Source of the DNA: Microbacterium stercoris | GTDB taxonomy: Bacteria > Actinomycetota > Actinomycetes > Actinomycetales > Microbacteriaceae | NCBI RefSeq assembly: GCF_017592545.1 | Contig: NZ_JAGFOA010000002.1 | Coordinates: 186,001-250,000, forward strand | Direction of reading: 5' to 3' | DNA: 64,000 nucleotides | Shown: positions 8,394 to 16,582 of the stretch, piece after piece | Layout: every line of letters begins with the position of its first letter | Position numbering within the stretch: position 1 is the first letter of the stretch | The notes under the pieces: generated by a model | Databases searched by the model: none | What the model was told of the DNA's origin: nothing | The model's input: the letters and a program-made list of their open reading frames with translations, nothing else | Program-made: the position numbers and the translations under genes

Positions 8394-8493
8394 TATTCTG
8401 AAGGGTCGGCTTGGGATGCCACGCAATGTCAGCGTGGGTGTATGTGGTCCTGACAGGCCGCATTGAACACCTACGGAAGGTGCGTTACTTCGC
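8394..8493 (+). promoter_or_regulatory. Promoter and roughly 90-nt leader of the DEAD-box helicase gene
   Basis: TATTCT (8394-8399) is a good -10 element; I see no clear -35. It would give a leader of about 88 nt before ATG 8494, with GGAAGG about 13 nt before the start. Long leaders on DEAD-box helicase genes elsewhere often serve cold or autogenous control, so this one is a candidate regulatory RNA. Confidence 0.45.
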
Positions 8494-10707
8494 ATGCCCA
8501 AGAACAAGAAGCCCGCCGGCGGTCGCCCGGCCCAGAACTTCGACCCGCGCTACGCCAAGAAGCGTGCGGGTGGCCCCTTCCGGGGCAACGACAGCCGCTC
8601 CGACCGTCCGGCATTCGAGCGTCCGGCCCGTGATGGCGAGCGTCCTCGTTACGACCGCACCGAGCGTCCGCGCTTCGAGCGCGATGCGCGTCCGGCGCGT
8701 GATGGTGAGCGTCGTTCGTTCGACCGCCCGCAGCGTGACGACCGCCCGCGGTTCGGTGACCGCACCGACCGTCCGCGCTTCGATCGCGATGCGCGTCCGG
8801 CCCGTGATGGTGAGCGTCGTTCGGTCGATCGCCCGGCCCGCGATGGCGAGCGTCGTTCGTTCGACCGTCCGGCCCGCGACGGCGAGCGTCGTTCGTTCGA
8901 CCGCCCGCAGCGCGAGGACCGCCCGCGGTTCGGTGACCGCGCCGAGCGTCCGCGCTTCGACCGCGCCGACCGCCCGGCCCGCGATGGTGAGCGTCGTTCG
9001 TTCGACCGTCCGGCCCGTGAGGGTGAGCGTCGTTCGTTCGACCGCGCCGACCGCCCGGCCCGCGATGGTGAGCGTCCCCGCTACGACCGCGCCGAGCGTC
9101 CCCGCTTCGACCGCGCCGACCGCCCGGCCCGCGATGGCGAGCGCCCCCGCTTCGACCGCGCCGACCGCGCCGAGCGTCCCCGCTTCGACCGCGCCGACCG
9201 CCCGGCCCGCGATGGCGAGCGTCCCCGCTTCGACCGCGCCGACCGCCCGCAGCGTGAGGAGCGCCCGCGGTTCGGCGACCGCGCCGACCGCCCGGCCCGC
9301 GATGGCGAGCGTCCCCGCTTCGACCGTGCCGACCGCCCGGCCCGCGACGACCGCCCGCAGCGCGAGGAGCGTCCCGCGCGCAGCTTCAACAACGACGGCG
9401 AGCGCAAGTGGGCCGAGCGCCGCGAGGAGCGCCCCGTGCGCACCAAGGCGCACGAGGACCGCATCGATGTGGTGCACGAGCGCCTCGAGGCGCAGGCCGT
9501 GCAGGCCGACGAGGTCTCGGATGTGACCTTCGGCGACCTCGGCTTCGGTGACAACATCGTCCGCGCGCTTGCGGGCCTCGGCGCCGAGAAGCCGTTCCCG
9601 ATCCAGGCCTCGACCGCCCCGTCGATCCTGGAGGGACGCGACGTCCTCGCTCGCGGCCGCACCGGATCCGGCAAGACGATCGCCTTCGGCGCCCCGCTCG
9701 TCGAGCGCATCCTGCGTTCGAAGGCCGGCGTCAAGCGCGAGTTCGGCCGCGCCCCCGTCGCGCTGATCATGGCGCCGACGCGCGAGCTCGCTCTGCAGAT
9801 CGACCGCACGGTGCAGACGATCGCCCGCAGCGTGGGCCTGTTCACCACGCAGATCTACGGCGGCGTGCCCCAGGCCCGCCAGGTCGGCGCGCTCAAGAAG
9901 GGCGTCGACATCGTCATCGGCACCCCCGGCCGCATCGGCGACCTCGCCAAGCAGGGCAAGCTCGACCTCTCGAAGATCGTGGTGTCGGTGCTCGACGAGG
10001 CCGACCACATGTGCGAGCTCGGCTTCCTCGAGCCGGTGCAGGAGATCCTGCGTCAGACGGCGGATGGCGGCCAGAAGCTGCTCTTCTCGGCGACGCTGGA
10101 CCGCGAGGTGGCAGCCCTCGTGGACGAGTTCCTCGTCGACCCGCAGGTGTACGAAGTCGCCGGCGAGACGCAGGAGACGGGCACGATCGAGCACCGCGTG
10201 CTCGTCGTCGAGCACCGCGAGAAGGCGGGCATCCTCGACACGCTCGTCGACCGCGAGGGCAAGACGCTCGTCTTCACCCGCACGCGTGCCTACGCCGAGA
10301 TGCTCGCCGAGCAGTTCGAAGAGGCCGGCATCGATGCGATCTCGCTGCACGGCGACCTGAACCAGCAGAAGCGCACCCGCAACATCGAGCGCTTCTCGAA
10401 GGGCCGCGCCCGCGTGCTCGTCGCCACCGACGTCGCCGCCCGCGGCATCCACGTCGACGACGTCGACCTGGTCATCCAGGCCGACGCCCCGGACGAGTAC
10501 AAGACCTACCTGCACCGCGCGGGCCGCACCGGCCGCGCCGGCAACGCCGGCCGCGTCGTCACCCTCATCCCGCGCCAGCGTCGCCGTCGTATGACCGAGA
10601 TGCTCGAGCGCGCCGAGATCGAGGCGCCGTTCGACGACGTCCGCGCGGGCGACGACATCCTCGACGAGCTGACCGGCGGCATGACGCTCGCCGACCTCAC
10701 GGCGTAA
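8494..10707 (+). CDS. DEAD-box ATP-dependent RNA helicase with Arg-rich repeat N-terminus
   Basis: A 737-residue cytoplasmic RNA helicase. Residues 1-310 are a low-complexity tail of repeats such as RPARDGERPRFDRAD, rich in Arg, Asp, Pro and Phe. The core follows: Q-motif region FGDLGFGDNIVRAL...PFPIQ, motif I GRTGSGKT (about 388-395), Ia PTRELALQ, TPGR, motif II DEAD (about 503-506), III SAT, then ARGIHVDDVDLV and HRAGRTGR in the second RecA domain. RhlE/CshA-like enzymes unwind structured RNA in ribosome assembly and cold adaptation. The usual basic tail is at the C-terminus; here the disordered part is at the N-terminus and unusually long. Flanked by its own leader and a terminator, so monocistronic. 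Confidence 0.95.
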   Translation: MPKNKKPAGGRPAQNFDPRYAKKRAGGPFRGNDSRSDRPAFERPARDGERPRYDRTERPRFERDARPARDGERRSFDRPQRDDRPRFGDRTDRPRFDRDARPARDGERRSVDRPARDGERRSFDRPARDGERRSFDRPQREDRPRFGDRAERPRFDRADRPARDGERRSFDRPAREGERRSFDRADRPARDGERPRYDRAERPRFDRADRPARDGERPRFDRADRAERPRFDRADRPARDGERPRFDRADRPQREERPRFGDRADRPARDGERPRFDRADRPARDDRPQREERPARSFNNDGERKWAERREERPVRTKAHEDRIDVVHERLEAQAVQADEVSDVTFGDLGFGDNIVRALAGLGAEKPFPIQASTAPSILEGRDVLARGRTGSGKTIAFGAPLVERILRSKAGVKREFGRAPVALIMAPTRELALQIDRTVQTIARSVGLFTTQIYGGVPQARQVGALKKGVDIVIGTPGRIGDLAKQGKLDLSKIVVSVLDEADHMCELGFLEPVQEILRQTADGGQKLLFSATLDREVAALVDEFLVDPQVYEVAGETQETGTIEHRVLVVEHREKAGILDTLVDREGKTLVFTRTRAYAEMLAEQFEEAGIDAISLHGDLNQQKRTRNIERFSKGRARVLVATDVAARGIHVDDVDLVIQADAPDEYKTYLHRAGRTGRAGNAGRVVTLIPRQRRRRMTEMLERAEIEAPFDDVRAGDDILDELTGGMTLADLTA
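8596..9400 (+). repeat. Degenerate in-frame tandem repeats in the helicase gene
   Basis: Units of 18-51 bp built from CGTCCGGCCCGTGATGGTGAGCG-like blocks (coding RPARDGER) alternate with TTCGACCGCGCCGACCGC (coding FDRADR). Roughly fifteen copies of the DGER block occur between 8625 and 9310, many identical at silent positions, which favours slippage or recombination. Confidence 0.85.
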
Positions 10708-10719
10708 CCACCGCGGATC

Positions 10720-10754
10720 CGGATGCCGCCTTCCTGACGGGAGGGCGGCATCCG
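10720..10754 (+). terminator. Terminator after the DEAD-box gene
   Basis: GGATGCCGCC (10721-10730) pairs with GGCGGCATCC (10744-10753), extended by one C-G pair, with a 13-nt loop and a weak downstream T-run. Confidence 0.65.
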
Positions 10755-10850
10755 TCGTTCGCGGGCGGATGCCCCGGCAGCGGGGCGTGGTGTGTTTGCG
10801 CAACGACCTACGCGCGACGCGGACGCCCGCTCAGTCGGCGTCGCGGGCGA

Positions 10851-10864
10851 TAGGCTCGACCCCG
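10851..10864 (+). promoter_or_regulatory. Leaderless -10 element for the aldose epimerase gene
   Basis: TAGGCT (10851-10856) ends 7 nt before GTG 10864 and there is no ribosome-binding site, so the mRNA probably begins at or one base before the start codon. Confidence 0.55.
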
Positions 10865-11790
10865 TGACTGCAGCGACGCGCATCGACCCCACCGGCACCC
10901 AGATCCACCTCCGTCGTGAGGGCACGGGCGGCGAGGTGACCGCCCACATCGCTCAGGTGGGTGCGGCCCTGCGTGGCCTCTCGGTCGGCGGCGTCGACAT
11001 CGTGACGCGCTATGACGCAGGCTCGCCGACGCCGTTCGGATCGGGCATCGTGCTCGCGCCGTGGCCCAACCGCATCCGCGACGGCAAGTGGAATGACAAC
11101 GGCACCGAGCGTCAGCTCGACCTCACCGAGGTGGCCCTGAACAACGCCATCCACGGTCTCCTGCGTTACACGCCCTACGAGATCGACGCGTCCGAGGACA
11201 CCGTGACGCTGAACGCCACGATCTTCCCGCAGCACGGCTGGCCGTACACGCTGCGCACCTCGGTCACCTACACGCTCACCGACGACGGCGTGCAGGTCAC
11301 GCATGCGGTGGAGAACGTCGGCGAGGGCGACGCCCCCGTGGCACTGGGCACGCACCCGTTCTTCTGCATCGGCGGCGTCGAGACCGCTGATCTCACGCTC
11401 ACGCTGCCCGCCACCACCGTCTTCGAGGTGGACGAGCGGTTGCTGCCGACCGCCGAGGTGCCGGTGTCGGGGGAGTGGGATCTGCGGGGCGGCGCCCGCG
11501 TGGGCGATCTCGATCTCGACACGGGCTTCGGCAAGCTCGAGCGGGACGCGGACGGCCGCGCTCGCTCCTCGATCACGGCTCCGGATGGTCGTCGCGTCAC
11601 GATGTGGCAGGACGAGAACTGGGACTACATCCAGGCCTTCAACACCGACAAGTACCCCGGTCACGATGTCGCGCTCGCGATCGAGCCGATGACCGCGCCC
11701 ACCGACGCCTTCAATTCGGGCCAGGACCTGCGCCGGCTCGCACCGGGTGAGCAGTGGACGGCCACGTGGGGCGTGGCGTACTCCGCGTAA
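10864..11790 (+). CDS. Aldose 1-epimerase family protein (GalM-like)
   Basis: A 308-residue galactose mutarotase-fold protein, from GTG 10864. Family features: VLAPWPNRIRDGKW (about 58-71, substrate-site Asn-Arg), NNAIHGLLR with the conserved His, GTHPFFCIG with the second His, and AIEPMTAPTDAFNSG near the end with the catalytic Glu. Such enzymes interconvert alpha and beta anomers of free sugars in the cytoplasm. The aldose specificity cannot be read from sequence. The gene is monocistronic, with its own promoter and a strong terminator. Confidence 0.92.
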   Translation: MTAATRIDPTGTQIHLRREGTGGEVTAHIAQVGAALRGLSVGGVDIVTRYDAGSPTPFGSGIVLAPWPNRIRDGKWNDNGTERQLDLTEVALNNAIHGLLRYTPYEIDASEDTVTLNATIFPQHGWPYTLRTSVTYTLTDDGVQVTHAVENVGEGDAPVALGTHPFFCIGGVETADLTLTLPATTVFEVDERLLPTAEVPVSGEWDLRGGARVGDLDLDTGFGKLERDADGRARSSITAPDGRRVTMWQDENWDYIQAFNTDKYPGHDVALAIEPMTAPTDAFNSGQDLRRLAPGEQWTATWGVAYSA

Positions 11791-11816
11791 CATCCGCCCG
11801 CGACACGCGGAAAGAG

Positions 11817-11846
11817 GCGCCGGGGCAGCTCAGCCCCGGCGCTTCT
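11817..11846 (+). terminator. Terminator of the aldose epimerase gene
   Basis: GCGCCGGGGC (11817-11826) pairs perfectly with GCCCCGGCGC (11833-11842) around a 6-nt loop, followed by TTCT. Confidence 0.8.
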
Positions 11847-11871
11847 GGCTGCCGCGAGTCAGAATGGAACG

Positions 11872-12831
11872 GTGAACTACGCCCAGCGCGTCAGATCTCG
11901 TCGCCGTGCCGCGCGCCTGCGCCGCACGAGGCGAGTGGCGATGGTCGCGCTCGCGGCCGCCGCGCTGCTGGGCGGCGAGGTGGCGATGCTCACCGAGCTG
12001 GTCGACCGGGGCCCCGCCGCGGCCGCGGAGCGCGCGCCCGACGCGGAGGACCACGGTGACGACGCGGCGGGCGTCATCCCGGTGCCGGTGATCGAACAGG
12101 TCACGGCGGATCCGGATGGGCCTGTCGACGGATGCGCCGGCGGTGCCCTGCAGGCGAAGGATCCCGCGGCGATGATCGCGGCCTTCGGCGGTGCGGCCGC
12201 GATGCACGAGGCGATACTCGCGGGAGCAGCGCCGTGCGTTCCGCTGGACGACCCGTCGTTGCCGTGGGTCGTGGTCAACAAGCTGCGGCCGCTGAACCCG
12301 GCGCAGTACGCGCCGTCTCACGTGGAGGTGCCGCCGTCGCACATGGTCGACGGACGCCTGCGTGCCGATGTGATCGCGTCGTTCGAGCAGCTGGTGGCGG
12401 CGGCCACGGAGGCGGGAGCGGGGCGGATGTCGCTCTTCAGCGGCTACCGCTCCTACGACGTCCAGGTGGACACCTACCACTCGCAGGTGGACGCCCGCGG
12501 CCAGCACGGAGCCGATGCGCTCTCGGCACGTCCGGGCTACAGCGAGCATCAGCTCGGTCTCGCGGTCGACGTCGTCGCGTGCGACGACGGTGGCTGCGGC
12601 ACGATCTACGAGTTCGGGGGCACCCCGCAGGCGCAGTGGGTGGCGGAGAACGGGTGGCGTTTCGGCTGGATCGTGCGCTACGAGCAGGACCAGACGTCGA
12701 TCACGGGATACGACCCCGAGCCGTGGCACCTGCGGTACATCGGCCCCGAGCTCGCCGAGGTCTACCACCAGGGCGGGCACCGCACGCTCGAGGCGTTCTT
12801 CGGGCTGCCCGCCGCTCCCGACTACGGCTGA
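11872..12831 (+). CDS. D-alanyl-D-alanine carboxypeptidase, M15B/VanY family
   Basis: A 319-residue exported zinc peptidase that trims D-Ala from peptidoglycan stem peptides. It has an Arg-rich start followed by a hydrophobic signal or anchor (about 23-43, VAMVALAAAALLGGEVAML). The catalytic domain fills residues 150-310: FSGYRSYDVQ, then SEHQLGLAVDV with the zinc His and Asp, and EPWHLRYIG with the second His ligand. CDDGGCGTIYEF suggests one disulphide. Start is GTG 11872, 7 nt after CAGAAT, so the mRNA may be leaderless. It acts outside the membrane in cell-wall remodelling. No van resistance genes are adjacent, so a housekeeping role is likelier. Confidence 0.9.
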   Translation: MNYAQRVRSRRRAARLRRTRRVAMVALAAAALLGGEVAMLTELVDRGPAAAAERAPDAEDHGDDAAGVIPVPVIEQVTADPDGPVDGCAGGALQAKDPAAMIAAFGGAAAMHEAILAGAAPCVPLDDPSLPWVVVNKLRPLNPAQYAPSHVEVPPSHMVDGRLRADVIASFEQLVAAATEAGAGRMSLFSGYRSYDVQVDTYHSQVDARGQHGADALSARPGYSEHQLGLAVDVVACDDGGCGTIYEFGGTPQAQWVAENGWRFGWIVRYEQDQTSITGYDPEPWHLRYIGPELAEVYHQGGHRTLEAFFGLPAAPDYG

Positions 12832-12919
12832 TTTCACGCGGGCGGGCTCGTCTCCGATAGCGTGTCGCGTGGATCCGGCGCCCGCCGATCCGGTCGCCCG
12901 ACGCCCCTGGGGGAGCACC

Positions 12920-13246
12920 ATGACCAACGAGTACCCGTCCGCTCAGCCGCCGCAGTACGGAGCCCCGCAATACGGAGGCCCGCAGTACGGCGGCGCTCCC
13001 GCCGAGGATCCGGGCAAGACGCTCGGCATCGTGGGCTTCATCCTGGCGTTCGTCTTCGCTCTCGCGGGACTGATCGTCTCCATCATCGCGCGCAACAAGT
13101 CGAAGGCCGCCGGCTACGACAACCAGCTCGCGAAGTGGGGAATCATCGTCAGCATCATCCTGCTGGTGCTCGGCGTCATCGGCGGCATCTTCGCCATGAT
13201 CCTGTTCTTCGCGGCGATGGCGCAGTACGGCACCTACAACTACTGA
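12920..13246 (+). CDS. DUF4190-like two-helix membrane protein
   Basis: A 108-residue protein. Residues 1-32 are rich in Pro, Gln, Tyr and Gly (PQYGAPQYGGPQYGG), followed by two hydrophobic segments (about 36-58 and 74-100) joined by a short basic loop, ARNKSKAAGYDN. This layout matches DUF4190 proteins of Actinobacteria, whose function is unknown. GGGAG precedes the ATG. A TAGCGT -10-like hexamer about 50 bp upstream suggests its own promoter, and a perfect 13-bp-stem terminator follows it. Confidence 0.8.
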   Translation: MTNEYPSAQPPQYGAPQYGGPQYGGAPAEDPGKTLGIVGFILAFVFALAGLIVSIIARNKSKAAGYDNQLAKWGIIVSIILLVLGVIGGIFAMILFFAAMAQYGTYNY

Positions 13247-13258
13247 CCGCGCCAGGTT

Positions 13259-13294
13259 CAGAAGGGGAGCGTCCGGGTGGGCGCTCCCCTTCTG
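13259..13294 (+). terminator. Strong terminator after the DUF4190-like gene
   Basis: CAGAAGGGGAGCG (13259-13271) and CGCTCCCCTTCTG (13282-13294) form a perfect 13-bp stem with a 10-nt loop. Confidence 0.8.
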
Positions 13295-13409
13295 CATGCC
13301 CGGAGCACCGCGCGGTCGGATCTCAGGACGGGCTCGGCGTGTGCGCTTGCGCGGGATCCGGCGCGTCCGGGAGTACAGTGCGGGCATCCCCGACCCTTTG
13401 GAGAGACCG

Positions 13410-15365
13410 ATGAAGTTCTTCCAACGACTGGGCAGGTCGCTGATGCTGCCCGTTGCCGTGCTCCCGGTGGCAGCGATCCTGTCCGGTATCGGCTATTGGA
13501 TCGCCACGGCCGCCGGCCCGAACGTCGTATCGGCGTTCTTCGGTGCCGCGGGCGGTGCGCTGCTCGACAACATGGCACTGCTGTTCGCGATCGGCGTCGC
13601 GATCGGCATGGCCGACAAACCCGACGGGACCTCCGCGCTGGCGGGTCTCGCGTCCTGGCTGACGATCACGACGCTGCTCAAACCCGAGACGGTCATGGCC
13701 CTCACGGGCGCCGCCGAGCTCGAGAACGTCGATGCGGCATTCGGCAAGGTGCAGAACGTCTTCGTCGGCATCATCTGCGGCCTCATCGGCGCCTGGTCGT
13801 ACAACCGCTTCAAGAACACGAAGCTGCCCGACTGGCTGTCGTTCTTCTCCGGCAAGCGCTCCGTGGCGATCGTCGCGGCGGGCCTCTCGCTCGTCGTCGG
13901 CGTGCTGCTCTTCTTCATCTGGCCGGTGGTGTTCGGCGCCCTCGTCGCGTTCGGCGAGTGGATCCTGACCCTCGGTCCCGTCGGCGCCGGCATCTACGGA
14001 ATGCTCAACCGCCTGCTCATCCCGCTCGGCCTGCACCACGCGCTGAACTCGGTCTTCTGGTTCGACATCGCCGGCATCAACGACCTCAGCAACTTCCTCG
14101 ACGGCGCGAACGGCGACGGCGTGCGCGGCGTGACCGGCCAGTACATGACGGGCTTCTTCCCGGTCATGATGTTCGGTCTGCCCGGCGCGGCGCTCGCGAT
14201 GTACGTCACCGCGAAGACGAACCGCCGCAAGGCCGTGGCCGGCATCCTGCTCTCGGCCTCGATCGCCTCGTTCTTCGTGGGAGTGACCGAGCCGCTCGAG
14301 TTCTCCTTCCTATTCCTCGCGCCCTGGCTCTACGCGCTTCACGCGCTCTTTATGGGCATCTCGTTGACCATCGCGGCGCTGCTGCCGGTGCGCATGGGCT
14401 TCGGCTTCTCGGGCGGCTTCATCGACCTGGTGCTCGGATGGGTCAATCCGCTGGCGGTGAATCCGTGGCTGATCCCCGTGATGGGCATCGGGTGGTTCGT
14501 CGTCTACTTCTTCGTGTTCCGCTTCATCATCCGGCGCTTCGACCTCAAGACCCCGGGGCGCGAGGATGACGATGTCGCCATCGAGACCGGGACGCCGCTC
14601 ACCGCGGGTGGCGGCACGCCGGTGTCGGCGGTGCCCACGGGCGAGTCGAAGTACGCGGCCATCGCCTCCGGCTTCATTCGCGGCCTCGGCGGGGCCGGCA
14701 ACATCACTTCGCTCGACAACTGCGCCACCCGGCTGCGGCTCGAGGTCGCCGACACCACGAAGGTCGACGACGCCGCGCTCCGGAAGGCGGGAGCCGCGGG
14801 CACCATGAAGCCCGGCGGGCACAGCGTGCAGGTCGTCTACGGCCTCAACGTGCAGTTCGTGAAGGATGCGATGGAAGACCTGATGGCGGGCCGCGAGGTC
14901 GATGTCGCCGACCCGGTCGCGGCCCCGCCGACGGTGGCCGTGCAGACCCTCGCACCGTCGATCGTGCGCCTGCGCCAGCCGATCGAGGGGCGCGTGCTGG
15001 CCCTCTCGGACGTGCCCGATGCGATGTTCGCTGAGGGCACGATGGGGCCGGGTGTCGCGATCGATCCGACGGGCGACACGGTCGTGGCCCCCGCGGCGGG
15101 TACCGTCACCACGGTGTTCCCGACCGGCCACGCGCTCGGACTGACGCTGAACGACGGCACCGAGCTGCTGATCCACATCGGCATCGACACGGTCGAGCTG
15201 AAGGACCAGGCATTCCGGCCGCTCGTCTCGCAGGGAGACCAGGTGAAGGCGGGTGATCCGCTGGTGTCGTTCGATCCGGATCGCGTGCGCGCGGCCGGTT
15301 TCTCGCTGATCACCCCGGTCATCGTGGTCAGCGACGAGAAGGCGGAGGTCGAGTTCGTCTCGTAG
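13410..15365 (+). CDS. PTS sugar permease, fused IIC-IIB-IIA (glucose/GlcNAc family)
   Basis: A 651-residue fused phosphotransferase permease. Residues 1-390 are the membrane IIC domain (RLGRSLMLPVAVLPVAAIL at the start; GVTEPLEFSFLF). Residues 410-500 are IIB with the phosphorylated cysteine C438 in LDNCATRLRL. Residues 530-651 are IIA, with the active His H589 in LLIHIGIDTVEL and a neighbouring His in GHALGLTL. The order IIC-IIB-IIA matches NagE/PtsG-type transporters of Actinobacteria that import and phosphorylate glucose or N-acetylglucosamine. GGAGAG precedes ATG 13410 and TACAGT at 13374 may be its -10. No catabolic gene or antiterminator is adjacent, so the sugar cannot be fixed. Confidence 0.93.
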   Translation: MKFFQRLGRSLMLPVAVLPVAAILSGIGYWIATAAGPNVVSAFFGAAGGALLDNMALLFAIGVAIGMADKPDGTSALAGLASWLTITTLLKPETVMALTGAAELENVDAAFGKVQNVFVGIICGLIGAWSYNRFKNTKLPDWLSFFSGKRSVAIVAAGLSLVVGVLLFFIWPVVFGALVAFGEWILTLGPVGAGIYGMLNRLLIPLGLHHALNSVFWFDIAGINDLSNFLDGANGDGVRGVTGQYMTGFFPVMMFGLPGAALAMYVTAKTNRRKAVAGILLSASIASFFVGVTEPLEFSFLFLAPWLYALHALFMGISLTIAALLPVRMGFGFSGGFIDLVLGWVNPLAVNPWLIPVMGIGWFVVYFFVFRFIIRRFDLKTPGREDDDVAIETGTPLTAGGGTPVSAVPTGESKYAAIASGFIRGLGGAGNITSLDNCATRLRLEVADTTKVDDAALRKAGAAGTMKPGGHSVQVVYGLNVQFVKDAMEDLMAGREVDVADPVAAPPTVAVQTLAPSIVRLRQPIEGRVLALSDVPDAMFAEGTMGPGVAIDPTGDTVVAPAAGTVTTVFPTGHALGLTLNDGTELLIHIGIDTVELKDQAFRPLVSQGDQVKAGDPLVSFDPDRVRAAGFSLITPVIVVSDEKAEVEFVS

Positions 15366-15374
15366 ACGCTCATC

Positions 15375-15396
15375 GGGCTCGCCGTGAGACGAGCCC
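15375..15396. terminator. Hairpin between convergent PTS and radical SAM genes
   Basis: GGGCTCG (15375-15381) pairs with CGAGCCC (15390-15396) around an 8-nt loop. It lies between two convergent genes and may work in both directions; there is no clear T-run. Confidence 0.5.
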
Positions 15397-15412
15397 AGTC
15401 GGGGCCCGCGTG

Positions 15413-16510
15413 TCAGAACAGGCGCGCGGGCTCCGGCGTCTTCTGGATGGACCGCGCCGCGGACGCCCGTCCGCGCGATGTGGTGACCACTCGTGACGCG
15501 GTCGCGGTCGCCGACGGAGCCGCGGCGGTGGGCCTGCGCCACGGGTCGCCGTCCGACCTCCCGCCCAGGCCGTGCGCGCGGATCAGGGGACGGATGCGGT
15601 CGGCCAGCAAGGTGCGATAGGCCTGAGGCGCATTTGTCGACGCGCCCGGATAGAGGCCGCGGTAGAGGCCCAGAAGCTCGGGGTGGTCGCGCGCGAGCCA
15701 GCGCATGAACCACGGTTTGACGCCCGGCCTCAGGTGCAGCGCCCCGTGCACGACCCGCGCGGCTCCGGCCGCCTTCACCCGGGCGAGCGCCGAATCGAGC
15801 GCCTCGGAGGAGTCGGTCAGGTGAGGCAGGATCGGCATCAGGAACACCTGCACACCGAAGCCCAGGTCGGCAGCGGCGCGAACCGTGTCGAGCCGGGCCT
15901 GCGCGGTGGGCGTGCCGGGTTCGATCGCCTGCTGGAGCTCGTCGTCGTAGACCGCGATCGACAGCGCGAGCGAGATCGGCACCTGCTTCTTCAGCTCGGC
16001 CAGCAGTGGCAGATCGCGCCGCAGCAGCGTGCCCTTGGTCAGGATCGAGAAGGGGGTACCCGACTCGGCGAGCGCCGTCGCGATGCCGGGCATCAGCCGG
16101 TAGCGGCCCTCGGCCCGCTGGTACGGGTCGGTGTTCGTGCCGAGCGCGACGGGCTCCCGCCCCCAGCTCGATCGCGCCAGCTCTCGCCGCAGCACCTCTT
16201 CGACGTTGACCTTCACCACGATCTGCGAATCGAAGTCGGCCCCGGCATCCAGGTCGAGGTACTCGTGGGTTCCGCGGGCGAAGCAGTAGACGCAGGCGTG
16301 TGTGCATCCGCGGTACGGATTGATCGTCCAGTCGAAGGGCATGGCACTCGAGCCGGGCACGTGGTTGAGGGCCGACCTCGCCGCGACCTCGTGGAAGGTG
16401 ACGCGGGCGAACTCCGGTGTCGTGACCGAGCGCACGAGGCCGTCGAGCTGCTCCATCCCGGGCAGCGCGTTGTCATCTCCGACGCCGAGTTGCTGTCCCT
16501 GCCACCTCAT
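15413..16510 (-). CDS. Radical SAM protein, Rv2578c family
   Basis: A 365-residue protein with the radical SAM cluster motif CTHACVYC in the context NPYRGCTHACVYCFARGTH (about residues 68-86), followed by a partial TIM-barrel. It resembles the Rv2578c family and more distantly spore photoproduct lyase; neither substrate nor reaction is known. SAM cleavage by the [4Fe-4S] cluster is expected. The C-terminal 40 residues are low-complexity Ala/Ser/Thr/Arg. The ATG follows a near-consensus promoter (TTGACA, 17 bp, TCGAAT) by 6 nt with no leader, and an inverted repeat overlaps that promoter, so expression is probably conditional. Confidence 0.88.
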   Translation of the reverse strand: MRWQGQQLGVGDDNALPGMEQLDGLVRSVTTPEFARVTFHEVAARSALNHVPGSSAMPFDWTINPYRGCTHACVYCFARGTHEYLDLDAGADFDSQIVVKVNVEEVLRRELARSSWGREPVALGTNTDPYQRAEGRYRLMPGIATALAESGTPFSILTKGTLLRRDLPLLAELKKQVPISLALSIAVYDDELQQAIEPGTPTAQARLDTVRAAADLGFGVQVFLMPILPHLTDSSEALDSALARVKAAGAARVVHGALHLRPGVKPWFMRWLARDHPELLGLYRGLYPGASTNAPQAYRTLLADRIRPLIRAHGLGGRSDGDPWRRPTAAAPSATATASRVVTTSRGRASAARSIQKTPEPARLF

Positions 16511-16515
16511 GCACA

Positions 16516-16545
16516 GATTCGAACAGATATCCGAATCTATGTCAA
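16516..16545 (-). promoter_or_regulatory. Leaderless promoter with inverted repeat for the radical SAM gene
   Basis: Read on the minus strand, TTGACA (16545-16540), a 17-bp spacer and TCGAAT (16522-16517) end 6 nt before the ATG. AGATTCG (16516-16522) and CGAATCT (16532-16538) form a perfect inverted repeat over the -10 and spacer, a likely repressor site. This is the closest match to a consensus promoter in the window. Confidence 0.75.
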
Positions 16546-16582
16546 GCGAGGTTCGAAGAAAAAGGCGAAGAACGCGGTGCGC

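Noticed and set aside
7890..9400. CRISPR array
   Set aside because: Repeats are either contiguous, coding or over 100 bp apart without unique spacers of constant length, and no cas genes are present.
16516..16538. LexA (SOS) box at the radical SAM promoter
   Set aside because: The inverted repeat AGATTCG/CGAATCT does not fit the actinobacterial CGAAC-N4-GTTCG consensus.
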